A stretch of 64,000 bases of DNA, taken from positions 2,170,001 to 2,234,000 of the forward strand of contig NZ_CP138918.1 in the NCBI RefSeq assembly GCF_047123305.1, in the 5' to 3' direction. The notes below the pieces were generated by a model that was not told where the DNA came from, ran no database searches, and saw only the letters and a program-made list of their open reading frames with translations. Shown here in pieces: positions 28,519-36,726 of this stretch (position 1 is the first letter of the stretch; the number at the start of each line of letters is the position of its first letter). A program made the position numbers and the translations under genes. The DNA comes from Thalassobius sp047123305 (GTDB taxonomy: Bacteria; Pseudomonadota; Alphaproteobacteria; Rhodobacterales; Rhodobacteraceae).

Positions 28519-28981
28519 CTTGGGATCCTTCCAGATGATGCAGCATTTTGCGGATTGTATCGAGTTTGCCATGACCGAGGCTGGCGAACAGCTTGTCGAC
28601 CTCGGCTTCATGGGCGGCGGCCAGTTCTTCAAACCAGGCGCGGCCCTTTTCTGTCAGCTCCACCATCACCACACGGCGATCCTCGGCCGAAGGGGTGCGG
28701 CTGGCATAACCGTCCTTTTCCAACCGTTCGACCACCGTGGTGGCATTGCCGTTTGAGACCAGCAAACGCTGGCTCAGCTCGCTCATCTTCAAGGGCGCGG
28801 CTTCGCGGTGCAGGGCGGCGGCCACGTCGAAACGGGGCAGGGTGGTGTCATAGTTCACCCGCAGGAATTCCCGCAGGTGGTTTTCGGTGCTGCGGGTCAG
28901 CCGCAACAGCCGGATCCAGGTGCGCAGCCGACGTTGCGACAGCGGCGTATCGTGGGAGGTATCAAGCGTACTCTCGCTCAC
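28502..28981 (-). CDS. MarR-family transcriptional regulator
   Basis: The 159-residue protein has a winged helix-turn-helix with MSELSQRLLVSNGNATTVVERLEKDGY and the wing RTPSAEDRRVVMVELTEKG. MarR proteins in aromatic-acid operons commonly bind an aryl-CoA and release their operator. It sits inside the catabolic operon, overlapping the SDR gene by four bases. A 27-bp inverted repeat upstream of the first catabolic gene is a candidate site. Confidence 0.92.
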   Translation of the reverse strand: MSESTLDTSHDTPLSQRRLRTWIRLLRLTRSTENHLREFLRVNYDTTLPRFDVAAALHREAAPLKMSELSQRLLVSNGNATTVVERLEKDGYASRTPSAEDRRVVMVELTEKGRAWFEELAAAHEAEVDKLFASLGHGKLDTIRKMLHHLEGSQDDKNG

Positions 28982-29718
28982 AGCTCACCCCCTGCAATGG
29001 GCAGCGCCTGCCCGTTGATGCCCTCAGATCCCGGCCCACACAGCCACAGCGCCGCCGCCGTCACTTCGCTGGGCTGGATCAGCCGTTTCTGCGGGTTGTG
29101 TTTGGCCAGCTCCTTGCGGGCCGCGGCTTCATCCATACCGGTCTTGTCGATGATATTGGCCACCGATCGGTCGGTCATTTCACTGTCCAGAAAGCCGGGG
29201 CACAGCGCGTTCACTGTCACTGGTTTCTTCGCCACCTCCTGCGCCACCGCGCGGGTCATGCCGACCACACCGTGTTTCGCAGCCGTATAGGCGCTGACAT
29301 AACCATAGCCCTTCAGCCCCGCCGTCGACGCGACCGAAATCAATCGCCCCCAGCCCGTAAACTGGTTCAATCCCTCGCGTAAGGTCAGGAACACGCCCGT
29401 CAGGTTGACCGCCATCATGGCGTTCCACTGCTCCAGCGTGGTGCGGCCAAACGGCGCCGTATCCGCCGCACCGGCATTGGCGATCACCACATCACACGGC
29501 CCCGCAGCAGCAAACATCGCCTGAACCGAGGCCTCATCGGTCACATCCGCTTTGACGGCGCGAATGCCTTCGGCCTCAGCCACCTTGCCCAAAGCCTTTG
29601 CACGACGGCCGGTGATGACCACCTCGGCCCCCGCCGCCGCAAAGCCCCGCGCCACATCGGCCCCGACGCCGCTACCGCCGCCGGTGATCAGAACCCGTTT
29701 TCCGCTGAGATCGGTCAT
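28978..29718 (-). CDS. Short-chain dehydrogenase/reductase (probable 3-hydroxyacyl-CoA dehydrogenase)
   Basis: This 246-residue Rossmann enzyme has the cofactor motif TGGGSGVG, the NAG motif (IANAGAAD), catalytic Ser in SVASTAG and Tyr-x3-Lys in AYTAAKHG. ATG 29718 overlaps the monooxygenase stop by four bases. In its operon it would oxidise the hydroxyl formed by the hydratase. The exact substrate is inferred from context only. Confidence 0.88.
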   Translation of the reverse strand: MTDLSGKRVLITGGGSGVGADVARGFAAAGAEVVITGRRAKALGKVAEAEGIRAVKADVTDEASVQAMFAAAGPCDVVIANAGAADTAPFGRTTLEQWNAMMAVNLTGVFLTLREGLNQFTGWGRLISVASTAGLKGYGYVSAYTAAKHGVVGMTRAVAQEVAKKPVTVNALCPGFLDSEMTDRSVANIIDKTGMDEAAARKELAKHNPQKRLIQPSEVTAAALWLCGPGSEGINGQALPIAGGEL

Positions 29719-32009
29719 ACGCGGATCATCTCCTGCTGCTTTTGCGCCAGACGATAGGCCTGATCGCGCCCCGCATAGTAAGGCGCAGGCCAGTGGATCT
29801 GCTGATCCCCCATCTCCACCGCCGCATGCAGCGTCCAATAGGGATCGCTCAGATGCGGACGGGCCAGACAGACCAGATCGGCACGCCCCGCCAGCAGGAT
29901 CGAGTTGGCGTGATCGGTCTCATAAATGTTGCCCACCGCCATCGTCGGGATCTGCAGGTCGTTGCGGATCCGGTTGGAAAACGGCGTCTGGAACATGCGA
30001 CCATAGACCGGCTGCGCCTCGACCGAGGTTTGACCGGCGCTGACGTCGACAATATCCACACCGGCTTCGCGGAACATACGGGCGATCTCCACCGCCTCCT
30101 GCGGGGTGACGCCCTCCTCGCCCAGCCAGTCGTTGGCCGAAATCCGCACCGACATCGGCTTGCCCTCAGGCCAGACCGCGCGCATCGCCTTGAACACCTC
30201 CAGCGGGTAGCGCATCCGGTTCTCCAGACTGCCACCATATTCATCGCCGCGCTGGTTCGAAGCGGGCGAGATGAAGGAGGAGATCAGATAGCCATGTGCT
30301 GCGTGCAGCTCGATCATGTCAAAGCCACAGCGCCCAGCCATTTCGGTGGCCTGCACAAAATCGTCACGGATCTGGTCCATCTCGGCGCGGGTGATCTCAC
30401 GCGGCGCTGCATTCCCTGCCGACCACGGAATGGCCGAGGCCGAAACCAAATCCCAATTGCCGTCCTGCAACGGCGCATCCATCTCTTCCCAGCCTACCTG
30501 CGTTGAACCCTTGCGGCCCGCATGGCCGATCTGACAGCAGATCTTGGCCTCGGTTTCCGCATGGACAAAATCCACCAGACGTTTCCACGCCGCCTCATGT
30601 TCCGGCGCATAGAGGCCGGGGCAACCGGGGGTGATCCGGCCATCGGCGCTGGTGCAGGTCATTTCGGTGTAAACCAGCCCCGCGCCGCCCTTGGCGCGTT
30701 CGGCGTAATGTACAAAATGCCAATCGGTTGGGCAGCCCTCCACCGCCTTATACTGCGCCATCGGGGAGACCACGATGCGGTTCGCCAATTCCATATCGCG
30801 CAGTTTGAACGGCACAAACATCGGTTTGCGCGCCGGCGCATCGGCATCCATGCCGGCCTCTGATTGGAACCAGCGTTCGGCCTCGGCCAGCCATTCAGGG
30901 TCCCGCAGCCGCAGGTTTTCATGGCTGATCCGCTGCGACCGGGTCAGCAGGTTGTAGTTGAACTGCACCGGATGCTGATCCAGGTATCGTTCCACTTCTT
31001 CAAACCATTCCAATGAGTTACGCGCGGCAGACTGCAGGCGCAACACTTCCAGACGGCGTTCTTCCTGATAGCGTTTGAAAGCGCCTTCCAGCGTCGGTTC
31101 CGAGTTGACGTAATCCGCCAGCGCAATGGCGCTGTCAAAGGCCAGACGCGACCCAGACCCGATCGAGAAATGCGCCGTGGCCGAGGCATCGCCCAGCAGC
31201 ACCACATTTTCATGATACCACTGTTCGCAATTCACCCGCGGGAAGTTGATCCACACCGCCGAGCCGCGCAAATGCGCCGCGTTCGACATCAGCTCGTGAC
31301 CACCCAGGTATTTCTCAAAGATCTTGCGGCAGGTCTCAACGGTTTCTTCCTTGGACATGGATTCAAAGCCCCAATTGTCCCAGGTCTCCTGCTGGCATTC
31401 GACAATGAACGTCGCGGTGTTGTCGTCAAACTGATAGACATGCGCCCAGAGCCAGCCATGTTCGGTTTTCTCGAAAATGAAGGTAAAGGCGTCGTCAAAT
31501 TTCTGATGGGTGCCCAGCCAGATGAACTTGCACTCGCGATTGTCGATGTCGGGTTTGAAGACGTCTTGGTATTCGGTCCGCACCCGCGAATTCAGACCAT
31601 CAGCGGCGACCACCAGATCGTAATCTTGGCGGTATTCCTCTGCCGTCTTGAACTCGGTCTCAAACCGCAGATCCACACCCAGTTCGCGGGCGCGTTCCTG
31701 CAACAGGATCAGCATTGCCTTGCGGCCAATGCCGGCAAAGCCATGGCCACCGGACACGGTGCGCACGCCGTTGTGTTCCACCGCAATGTCATCCCAATAG
31801 GCAAAGTGATCGCGGATCGCGTCACAGCTTTGCGGGTCATTGCCCTGCATCCGCTCCAGCGCGTCATCAGACAGCACAACGCCCCAACCAAAGGTGTCAT
31901 TGGCACGGTTGCGCTCCAGCACGGTGACCTCATGGCTGGGGTCACGCAGTTTCATGCTGATTGCAAAATAGAGCCCGGCCGGGCCGCCCCCTAGGCAGAT
32001 GACTTTCAC
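29715..32009 (-). CDS. Fused FAD monooxygenase / old-yellow-enzyme reductase (2-aminobenzoyl-CoA monooxygenase/reductase or salicylyl-CoA 5-hydroxylase type)
   Basis: This 764-residue protein has two enzymes in one chain. The N-terminal half (about 1-375) is an aromatic hydroxylase: GGGPAGLYFA at residue 8-17, AADGLNSRVR and GDASATAHFSIGSG. The C-terminal half (about 395-760) is an old-yellow-enzyme barrel with VSPMAQYKA and HAAHGYLISSFISPASN. This fusion is known from the aerobic 2-aminobenzoate pathway of Azoarcus evansii, where it hydroxylates and dearomatises 2-aminobenzoyl-CoA; related fusions act as salicylyl-CoA 5-hydroxylase. It is first in the minus-strand catabolic operon. Confidence 0.92.
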   Translation of the reverse strand: MKVICLGGGPAGLYFAISMKLRDPSHEVTVLERNRANDTFGWGVVLSDDALERMQGNDPQSCDAIRDHFAYWDDIAVEHNGVRTVSGGHGFAGIGRKAMLILLQERARELGVDLRFETEFKTAEEYRQDYDLVVAADGLNSRVRTEYQDVFKPDIDNRECKFIWLGTHQKFDDAFTFIFEKTEHGWLWAHVYQFDDNTATFIVECQQETWDNWGFESMSKEETVETCRKIFEKYLGGHELMSNAAHLRGSAVWINFPRVNCEQWYHENVVLLGDASATAHFSIGSGSRLAFDSAIALADYVNSEPTLEGAFKRYQEERRLEVLRLQSAARNSLEWFEEVERYLDQHPVQFNYNLLTRSQRISHENLRLRDPEWLAEAERWFQSEAGMDADAPARKPMFVPFKLRDMELANRIVVSPMAQYKAVEGCPTDWHFVHYAERAKGGAGLVYTEMTCTSADGRITPGCPGLYAPEHEAAWKRLVDFVHAETEAKICCQIGHAGRKGSTQVGWEEMDAPLQDGNWDLVSASAIPWSAGNAAPREITRAEMDQIRDDFVQATEMAGRCGFDMIELHAAHGYLISSFISPASNQRGDEYGGSLENRMRYPLEVFKAMRAVWPEGKPMSVRISANDWLGEEGVTPQEAVEIARMFREAGVDIVDVSAGQTSVEAQPVYGRMFQTPFSNRIRNDLQIPTMAVGNIYETDHANSILLAGRADLVCLARPHLSDPYWTLHAAVEMGDQQIHWPAPYYAGRDQAYRLAQKQQEMIRV

Positions 32010-32087
32010 GGATTTCCCTCCCGCAGGTCTGTCAGTGGCGCAAGTCGCACCTGTTGTTAACCTAACGGTAGCGCGGTTCAGATTTAT

Positions 32088-32114
32088 TTCAAGCTTAAAT
32101 CTTTTAGGCTTGAA
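32088..32114. promoter_or_regulatory. 27-bp inverted repeat, probable MarR operator
   Basis: The arms TTCAAGCTTAAA and TTTAGGCTTGAA (one mismatch) are separated by TCT. It lies 79 bases upstream of the start of the fused monooxygenase gene, where a promoter is expected. The AT-rich character stands out from its GC-rich surroundings. MarR-type regulators bind such dyads; the one encoded in this operon is the candidate. Confidence 0.6.
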
Positions 32115-32182
32115 GTATTCTCCCGCAAGGCCCCTTCGTCCTGTAAATCATGGTTGTTTCTTCGTGAGGCGGGCAAAGAAAT

Positions 32183-32209
32183 GAGGGGCCGCCCCGCAGG
32201 CGACCCCTC
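32183..32209 (-). terminator. Terminator after the racemase/nitronate-monooxygenase genes
   Basis: Arms GAGGGGCCGCC and GGCGACCCCTC form an 11-bp stem with one mismatch and a short loop. Read on the minus strand it is followed by ATTTCTTT. It lies 37 bases after the stop of the flavin oxidoreductase gene and before the aromatic operon's promoter. Confidence 0.65.
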
Positions 32210-32245
32210 TCTCGTCTTTCCAATTTGTCAGCGAAACTCGCAGAA

Positions 32246-33250
32246 TCACGGGGCGTCGGGATGCCACAGATGGGGCGTGGCCTGCGCCTGAAGCCGTTTC
32301 AGCGCCGCCTCATATTCCCGCGCCACTCGGTCGATCAGCTGCGCGGCAGGCACCACCGCCTCCACCGCGCCGATGCCCTGACCCGAGCCCCAGATCTCCT
32401 TCCAGCTCTTCGGTTTCTCGCGCCCCTCGCCAAAGTTCATCGTTGTCGGGTCCGAGCGTTCCAGGTTGTCCGGATCCATTCCCGCCGCTGCGATAGACGG
32501 TTTCAGGTAGTTGCCCCAAACTCCGGTGAACAGGTTGGAATAGACAATATCCGACGCGCCGCTTTCGGTGATCATCTCTTTGTAGCGTTGATCGGCATTG
32601 GCCTCTTCGGTGGCAATAAAGGCCGATCCCATATAGCCGCCATCCGCCCCCATCGCCTGCGCCGCCAGCACCGCGTCGCCGGTGGCAATGGCCCCCGACA
32701 GGAACAACGGCCCCTGAAACCAACTGCGAATTTCCTGGATCAGCGCCAAGGGGGACAGGCTGCCAGCATGACCACCGGCACCCGCGGCCACGGCGATCAG
32801 GCCATCTGCACCTTTCTCAATCGCCTTCTTGGCAAAACGGTTGTCGATCACGTCATGCAGGGTGATCCCCCCCACCGAATGCGCCGCCTCATTGACCTCC
32901 ACCCGCGCGCCCAGCGAGGTGATCCAGATCGGCACCTTGTGTTTCACGCAGATCTCCAGATCCCGCTCCAGCCGCGCGTTGGAGCGATGCACGATCTGGT
33001 TCACGGCATAAGGCGCGGCCGGTTGGTCGGGGTTAGCCTGATTGTGGCGGTCCAGCTCTTCGGTGATGCGGGTCAGCCAGCGGTCCAGCTCTATCGGGTC
33101 GCCTTCCGCTTCGCGGGCATTGAGCGCCGGAAAAGAGCCGACAATCCCCGCCTTGCACTGGGCAATCACCAGATCGGGGTTCGAGATGATGAACAGCGGG
33201 CTGCCGATCAGCGGCAGGCGCAGGTTTTGCAATTGGGTGGGTAAACTCAT
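32246..33250 (-). CDS. Nitronate monooxygenase-family FMN oxidoreductase
   Basis: This 334-residue TIM-barrel flavoprotein resembles nitronate monooxygenases/2-nitropropane dioxygenases: PLIGSPLFIISNPDLV at the start, the phosphate-binding GAGGHAGSLSPLALIQEI (about 175-192) and GAIATGDAVLAAQAMGADGGYMGSAF. Many such proteins have no known nitronate substrate. It follows the CoA-transferase-family gene by 10 bases and is probably co-transcribed with it. Confidence 0.85.
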   Translation of the reverse strand: MSLPTQLQNLRLPLIGSPLFIISNPDLVIAQCKAGIVGSFPALNAREAEGDPIELDRWLTRITEELDRHNQANPDQPAAPYAVNQIVHRSNARLERDLEICVKHKVPIWITSLGARVEVNEAAHSVGGITLHDVIDNRFAKKAIEKGADGLIAVAAGAGGHAGSLSPLALIQEIRSWFQGPLFLSGAIATGDAVLAAQAMGADGGYMGSAFIATEEANADQRYKEMITESGASDIVYSNLFTGVWGNYLKPSIAAAGMDPDNLERSDPTTMNFGEGREKPKSWKEIWGSGQGIGAVEAVVPAAQLIDRVAREYEAALKRLQAQATPHLWHPDAP

Positions 33251-33260
33251 TGGCAGGACC

Positions 33261-34397
33261 TCATGTCAGGACACCCGTCGCACGCAGATCGGCGAGGGCC
33301 TCATCACTGTAACCCAGTTGACGCAACACGTCTTCGGTGGCGCTTCCGGGGGCTTCGGGCGCGCGCAGGGCTGGCGCGGGGGTGCGGTCAAACCGCGGGG
33401 CAGGGGCGGCTTGGGTGACGCCCGCAATCTCCTGCAATGTGCCGCGGGATTTCAGATGGGGGTGATCGGGGGCCTCGGACCAGCTGAGCACCGGCGTCAC
33501 ACAGGCGTCGGTGCCATCAAACAGCGCCTCCCATTCGGCGCGGGTTTTCTGCCAAAACACCTCTGCGTAATCCGTCCGTCGCGCCGCCCAGGTGGTGGGA
33601 TCGTTTTGATCGCTGCGATGGGCGTCGGGCAGGCCGGCTTTCTCCACCAGCAGGGCAAAGAACTGCGGCTCCAGCGGGCCAACCGCGATATGTTTGCCAT
33701 CGGCACATTCATAGGTCCGGTAAAACGGTGCACCACCGTCCAGCCAGTTGGCCTCGCGCTGTTCAGACCACTGACCGCGCGCAATCATGGCATGGATCAA
33801 GGCCATCAAGGCCGGTGCCCCGTCCACCATCGCCGCATCCACAACCTGCCCGCGACCCGAGCGTTGCCGTTCCCAAAGCGCCGACAGAACCCCTAGCAAC
33901 AGAAACATGGTGCCCCCACCATAATCGGCCGCGATGTTCATCGGCGGGATCGGGCGCTCGGCAGTGCCGATGGCGTTTAACACACCGGTGAGGCCCAGAT
34001 AGTTGATGTCATGCCCCGCCATCTGCGCCATCGGCCCGTCCTGCCCCCAGCCGGTCATGCGGCCAAAGATCAGACCGGGGTTGAAGGCATGGCAGTCCGA
34101 TGGCCCCAGCCCCATCCGTTCCATCACGCCGGGGCGGAAGCCTTCGATCAGAATGTCGGCCCGTGCCACAATGGCCTGCGCCGCCTTCAGGCCTTCGGGA
34201 TGTTTCACGTTCAACGCGACCGAGCGTTTGCCCCGGTTGTTGATGTCCGTTTTGTCCTGTGGGCCAGAGCGGCGGGTGATCACCGTGACCGCAGCCCCCA
34301 GATCGGCCAGCAGCTGACCGGCCAATGGGCAGGGGCCCAGCCCCTCCATCTCTACAACCTGCAATCCCTCCAGCGGACCGCCGCCTGCGTCGCTCAT
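33261..34397 (-). CDS. CaiB/BaiF-family protein, alpha-methylacyl-CoA racemase type
   Basis: This 378-residue protein is of the class III CoA-transferase fold. GHDINYLGLTGVL and NIAADYGGGTMFLLLG are the regions that hold the catalytic His and Asp of alpha-methylacyl-CoA racemase, which inverts the methyl centre of 2-methylacyl-CoA. The match to that subgroup is better than to formyl- or carnitine-CoA transferases. It is divergent from the second Liv importer; with the acyl-CoA ligase and dehydrogenase there it suggests catabolism of a methyl-branched carboxylic acid. Confidence 0.85.
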   Translation of the reverse strand: MSDAGGGPLEGLQVVEMEGLGPCPLAGQLLADLGAAVTVITRRSGPQDKTDINNRGKRSVALNVKHPEGLKAAQAIVARADILIEGFRPGVMERMGLGPSDCHAFNPGLIFGRMTGWGQDGPMAQMAGHDINYLGLTGVLNAIGTAERPIPPMNIAADYGGGTMFLLLGVLSALWERQRSGRGQVVDAAMVDGAPALMALIHAMIARGQWSEQREANWLDGGAPFYRTYECADGKHIAVGPLEPQFFALLVEKAGLPDAHRSDQNDPTTWAARRTDYAEVFWQKTRAEWEALFDGTDACVTPVLSWSEAPDHPHLKSRGTLQEIAGVTQAAPAPRFDRTPAPALRAPEAPGSATEDVLRQLGYSDEALADLRATGVLT

Positions 34398-34414
34398 GCG
34401 CCTGACCTCTCCCT

Positions 34415-34429
34415 AAGTTACGTTAACTT
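34415..34429. promoter_or_regulatory. 15-bp inverted repeat near the racemase start
   Basis: AAGTTA and TAACTT flank CGT, a perfect 6-3-6 dyad. It is close to the expected promoter or ribosome-binding region of the minus-strand racemase gene. No cognate regulator is encoded next to it. Confidence 0.45.
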
Positions 34430-34594
34430 TTGGGCTTTCCCCGCGCGGCCGGTCAAGCGGTTTCACAGGTAAACCCGATGTGACCTTGGGTCCAAAACAC
34501 AACCGACAGCAGAGGATAAAACCTTTGACAGGTCGTAAAACCCCGTGCTTTGCTGGCGGGATATTGCGTTCATAAGGTCTGGGGAGGAGACTGC

Positions 34595-34759
34595 ATGAAG
34601 GCCACCTATTCGGGAATTGCCAATTGGCAATTCCTGCAAAACGATTGTTCATTCAGGGCGCTATCCGGTTTCTTGCGGCCCCAACCCAGGCCGCTGCCCA
34701 AGCCGCTTTCCGTGGGCCGTCCGCTCCGCCGAACACACGGAGGTGCCGGATGGAGCTGA
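34595..34759 (+). CDS. Possible leader peptide, 54 aa, overlapping livH
   Basis: An ATG preceded by GGGGAGGAGA (good spacing) opens a 54-codon frame that starts MKATYSGIANWQFLQND and ends 9 bases inside the downstream livH gene. The C-terminal part is Pro/Arg-rich (LRPQPRPLPKPLSV) and looks like non-selected sequence. It contains the 22-bp palindrome. It could be a regulatory leader whose translation feeds into livH, or a by-product of a shifted start. It is not recognisable as any family. Confidence 0.35.
   Translation: MKATYSGIANWQFLQNDCSFRALSGFLRPQPRPLPKPLSVGRPLRRTHGGAGWS
34613..34634. promoter_or_regulatory. Perfect 22-bp palindrome upstream of the second liv operon
   Basis: Each arm is GGAATTGCCAA on its own strand, with no central spacer and no mismatch. 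It lies 116 bases before the livH ATG and just after the leader frame's start. The GC-poor core suits a dimeric repressor or activator. In RNA it would form a stem directly downstream of a ribosome-binding site. No T-run follows, so it is not a terminator. Confidence 0.6.
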
Positions 34760-35625
34760 TCCAGCTGATCGTTGGGGGCATCGCCTCGGGCTGTGTTTAT
34801 GGCCTTGTCGCGCTGGGGTTTGTGCTGATCTACAAAGCCAGCGAAGGCGTTAACTTTGCCCAAGGCGATATGATGATGCTGGGGGCCTTTGTGGCGCTGG
34901 GCATGGTCAATCAGGACTATTGGGCGCTGCCGTTTTTCCCCGGCATCCTGCTGGCCTGCGCGGCGATGGGCGGGGTCGGCTATGGCATCGACCGCTTTGT
35001 GGTGCGGCGCATCTTTGGCCAGCCGCAGTTTGCGCTGGTGATCCTAACCATTGCCCTGGGATTTGTGCTGCGGTTTGTGGCCGGATCGATCTGGGGCTTC
35101 ACCCCCTTGGTGCTGGAAACGCCCTTTGCTGGCAAACATGTCAAACTTGGCGGGCTGGTGCTGGGCTATGAAGACATCCTCACCATTCTTGTGACCGCGG
35201 CGCTGACCCTTGGCCTGTGGCTGTTTTTCAGCCGGACCAAGCTGGGACTGGCCGCGCAGGCCGCCTCGCAGAACCAGATGGCCGCCTATATCGTGGGCGT
35301 ACCGGTGCGGCGGATCAATTCGATGATCTGGGCGCTGTCCGGTGTGGTGGCGACCATTGCGGGGGTGCTTTATGCCTCCAAGGGGACAATCGATCCCAAT
35401 ATTGGCCTGCTGGGCATCAAAGCCTTTGCCGCCGCTGTGATCGGCGGTTTCGGCAGCCTGCCCGGTGCATTGATGGGCGGCCTGCTGATCGGCGTGGTCG
35501 AACCCATCGCAGCCCGCTACCTGCCGTCGGGCTTTAGCCAGATGAGCCCCTATATCCTGATGCTGATCGTGCTGACCACCCGCCCCGGCGGGCTGTTCGC
35601 ACAGATCCACGCCAAGAAGGTCTGA
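34750..35625 (+). CDS. livH: ABC importer permease, LivH type (second importer)
   Basis: This 291-residue permease starts MELIQLIVGGIASGCVYGLVALGFVLIYKASEG, the usual LivH opening. The ATG follows CGGAGGTGCC. About eight hydrophobic helices are seen. The reading frame is open upstream to 34624 but that part is not hydrophobic and has no ribosome-binding site. It begins a plus-strand operon of H, M, G, F, acyl-CoA ligase and binding protein. Confidence 0.92.
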   Translation: MELIQLIVGGIASGCVYGLVALGFVLIYKASEGVNFAQGDMMMLGAFVALGMVNQDYWALPFFPGILLACAAMGGVGYGIDRFVVRRIFGQPQFALVILTIALGFVLRFVAGSIWGFTPLVLETPFAGKHVKLGGLVLGYEDILTILVTAALTLGLWLFFSRTKLGLAAQAASQNQMAAYIVGVPVRRINSMIWALSGVVATIAGVLYASKGTIDPNIGLLGIKAFAAAVIGGFGSLPGALMGGLLIGVVEPIAARYLPSGFSQMSPYILMLIVLTTRPGGLFAQIHAKKV

Positions 35626-35628
35626 ACC

Positions 35629-36726
35629 ATGCGGGCGGTGTTTAAAACAAGCTATGACAAGGACATCGACCTGCACCCCGACTGGTGGGAACGTGGCAAG
35701 ATCGCTGTTCTACTGGGGCTGCTGGCGCTACTGCCGTTTCTGGTGGGCGAATACTATCTGGCCGAGGCCACAAACACGTTGATCTGGTCCCTTGCGGGGC
35801 TGGGGCTGATGCTGCTGGTGGGTCATTCCGGTCAGGTGTCTTTGGGCCATGCCGGATTTATGGCCATCGGGGCCTATGTCGATGCGGGGCTGATGAACGC
35901 GGGCGTGCCGTGGATCATCGCCTTTCCGCTGGCGGGTCTGGCGGCAGGGTGTTTCGGCGCGATTGTGGCCATTCCGGCGGTGCGTATGTCGGGGATCTAT
36001 CTGGCGATTGCCACGCTGGCGCTGTTTGTCATCATCGAAGAGATGATCATCATTCTGGAACCTGTCACCGGCGGTGTGGGCGGCATCTTTGCGCCCTCAA
36101 TCACGCTCTTTGGGATCGATTTTGACCGCTACGCCAGCCTCAACAATTTCTACTGGCTGGTGCTGGTCATCGTGGCGCTGACCACCTGGGCCTATGCCAA
36201 TGTGCTGCGCAGTCCGACGGGCCGTAGCTTTCTGGCGGTGCGCGACAGTGAGGTTTCGGCGCGGGCGCTGGGCATCAATGTCACCCGCACCAAGGCGCTG
36301 GCCTTTGGTCTCTCCTGCGGGGTCACTGGCCTCGCCGGGGCATTGATGGGCCATTACATCAGCTTTTTTAACTACGAGCTGTTTTCGATCTTCATCTCAA
36401 TCAACCTGCTGCTGGTGGTCACCATCGGCGGGCTGGGCTTTATCCAGGGTGCGTTTTTCGGCGCGATCCTGATCACCGCCGTGCCGCAGTTAATTGCCAT
36501 CCTGCGCGATGGGCTGAACGCCACGGTGGGCATTGATCTGGGCGGGATACCGGGGCTGGATACGCTGATCTTCTCGGTCATTCTGGTGGGGTTCATCATC
36601 TATGAGCCGAACGGGCTTTATGGCCGCTGGCTGAAGTTCCGCGCCTATGTGCAGCTGTTCCCGCTGGCGCGACGCGACATGTTCCGCCGCCAGAAAACCT
36701 ACCTCAAGACGGAGCGCAGCAAATGA
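35629..36726 (+). CDS. livM: ABC importer permease, LivM type (second importer)
   Basis: This 365-residue permease has GLMLLVGHSGQVSLGHAGFMAIGAY near residue 62-85, the LivM hallmark, and GVTGLAGALMGHYISFF at about 222. A basic C-terminal tail of about 35 residues follows the last helix. The start lies three bases after livH, the end overlaps livG by four bases. Confidence 0.92.
   Translation: MRAVFKTSYDKDIDLHPDWWERGKIAVLLGLLALLPFLVGEYYLAEATNTLIWSLAGLGLMLLVGHSGQVSLGHAGFMAIGAYVDAGLMNAGVPWIIAFPLAGLAAGCFGAIVAIPAVRMSGIYLAIATLALFVIIEEMIIILEPVTGGVGGIFAPSITLFGIDFDRYASLNNFYWLVLVIVALTTWAYANVLRSPTGRSFLAVRDSEVSARALGINVTRTKALAFGLSCGVTGLAGALMGHYISFFNYELFSIFISINLLLVVTIGGLGFIQGAFFGAILITAVPQLIAILRDGLNATVGIDLGGIPGLDTLIFSVILVGFIIYEPNGLYGRWLKFRAYVQLFPLARRDMFRRQKTYLKTERSK

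Larger units (their letters stand above)
34398..34749. other. Divergent control region between racemase and second liv operon
   Basis: This 352-base gap holds several signals but no long gene. An inverted repeat AAGTTA-CGT-TAACTT (34415-34429) sits 18 bases before the racemase start. A TTGACA (34525-34530) pointing right could be a -35 box; a good -10 is not evident. A short leader frame with a strong ribosome-binding site and a perfect 22-bp palindrome follow; they are listed separately. Confidence 0.5.

Noticed and set aside
27364..29382. A 672-codon plus-strand open frame
   Set aside because: It lies opposite clear acyl-CoA dehydrogenase, hydratase, MarR and SDR genes and its translation is Arg/Pro/His-rich without motifs.
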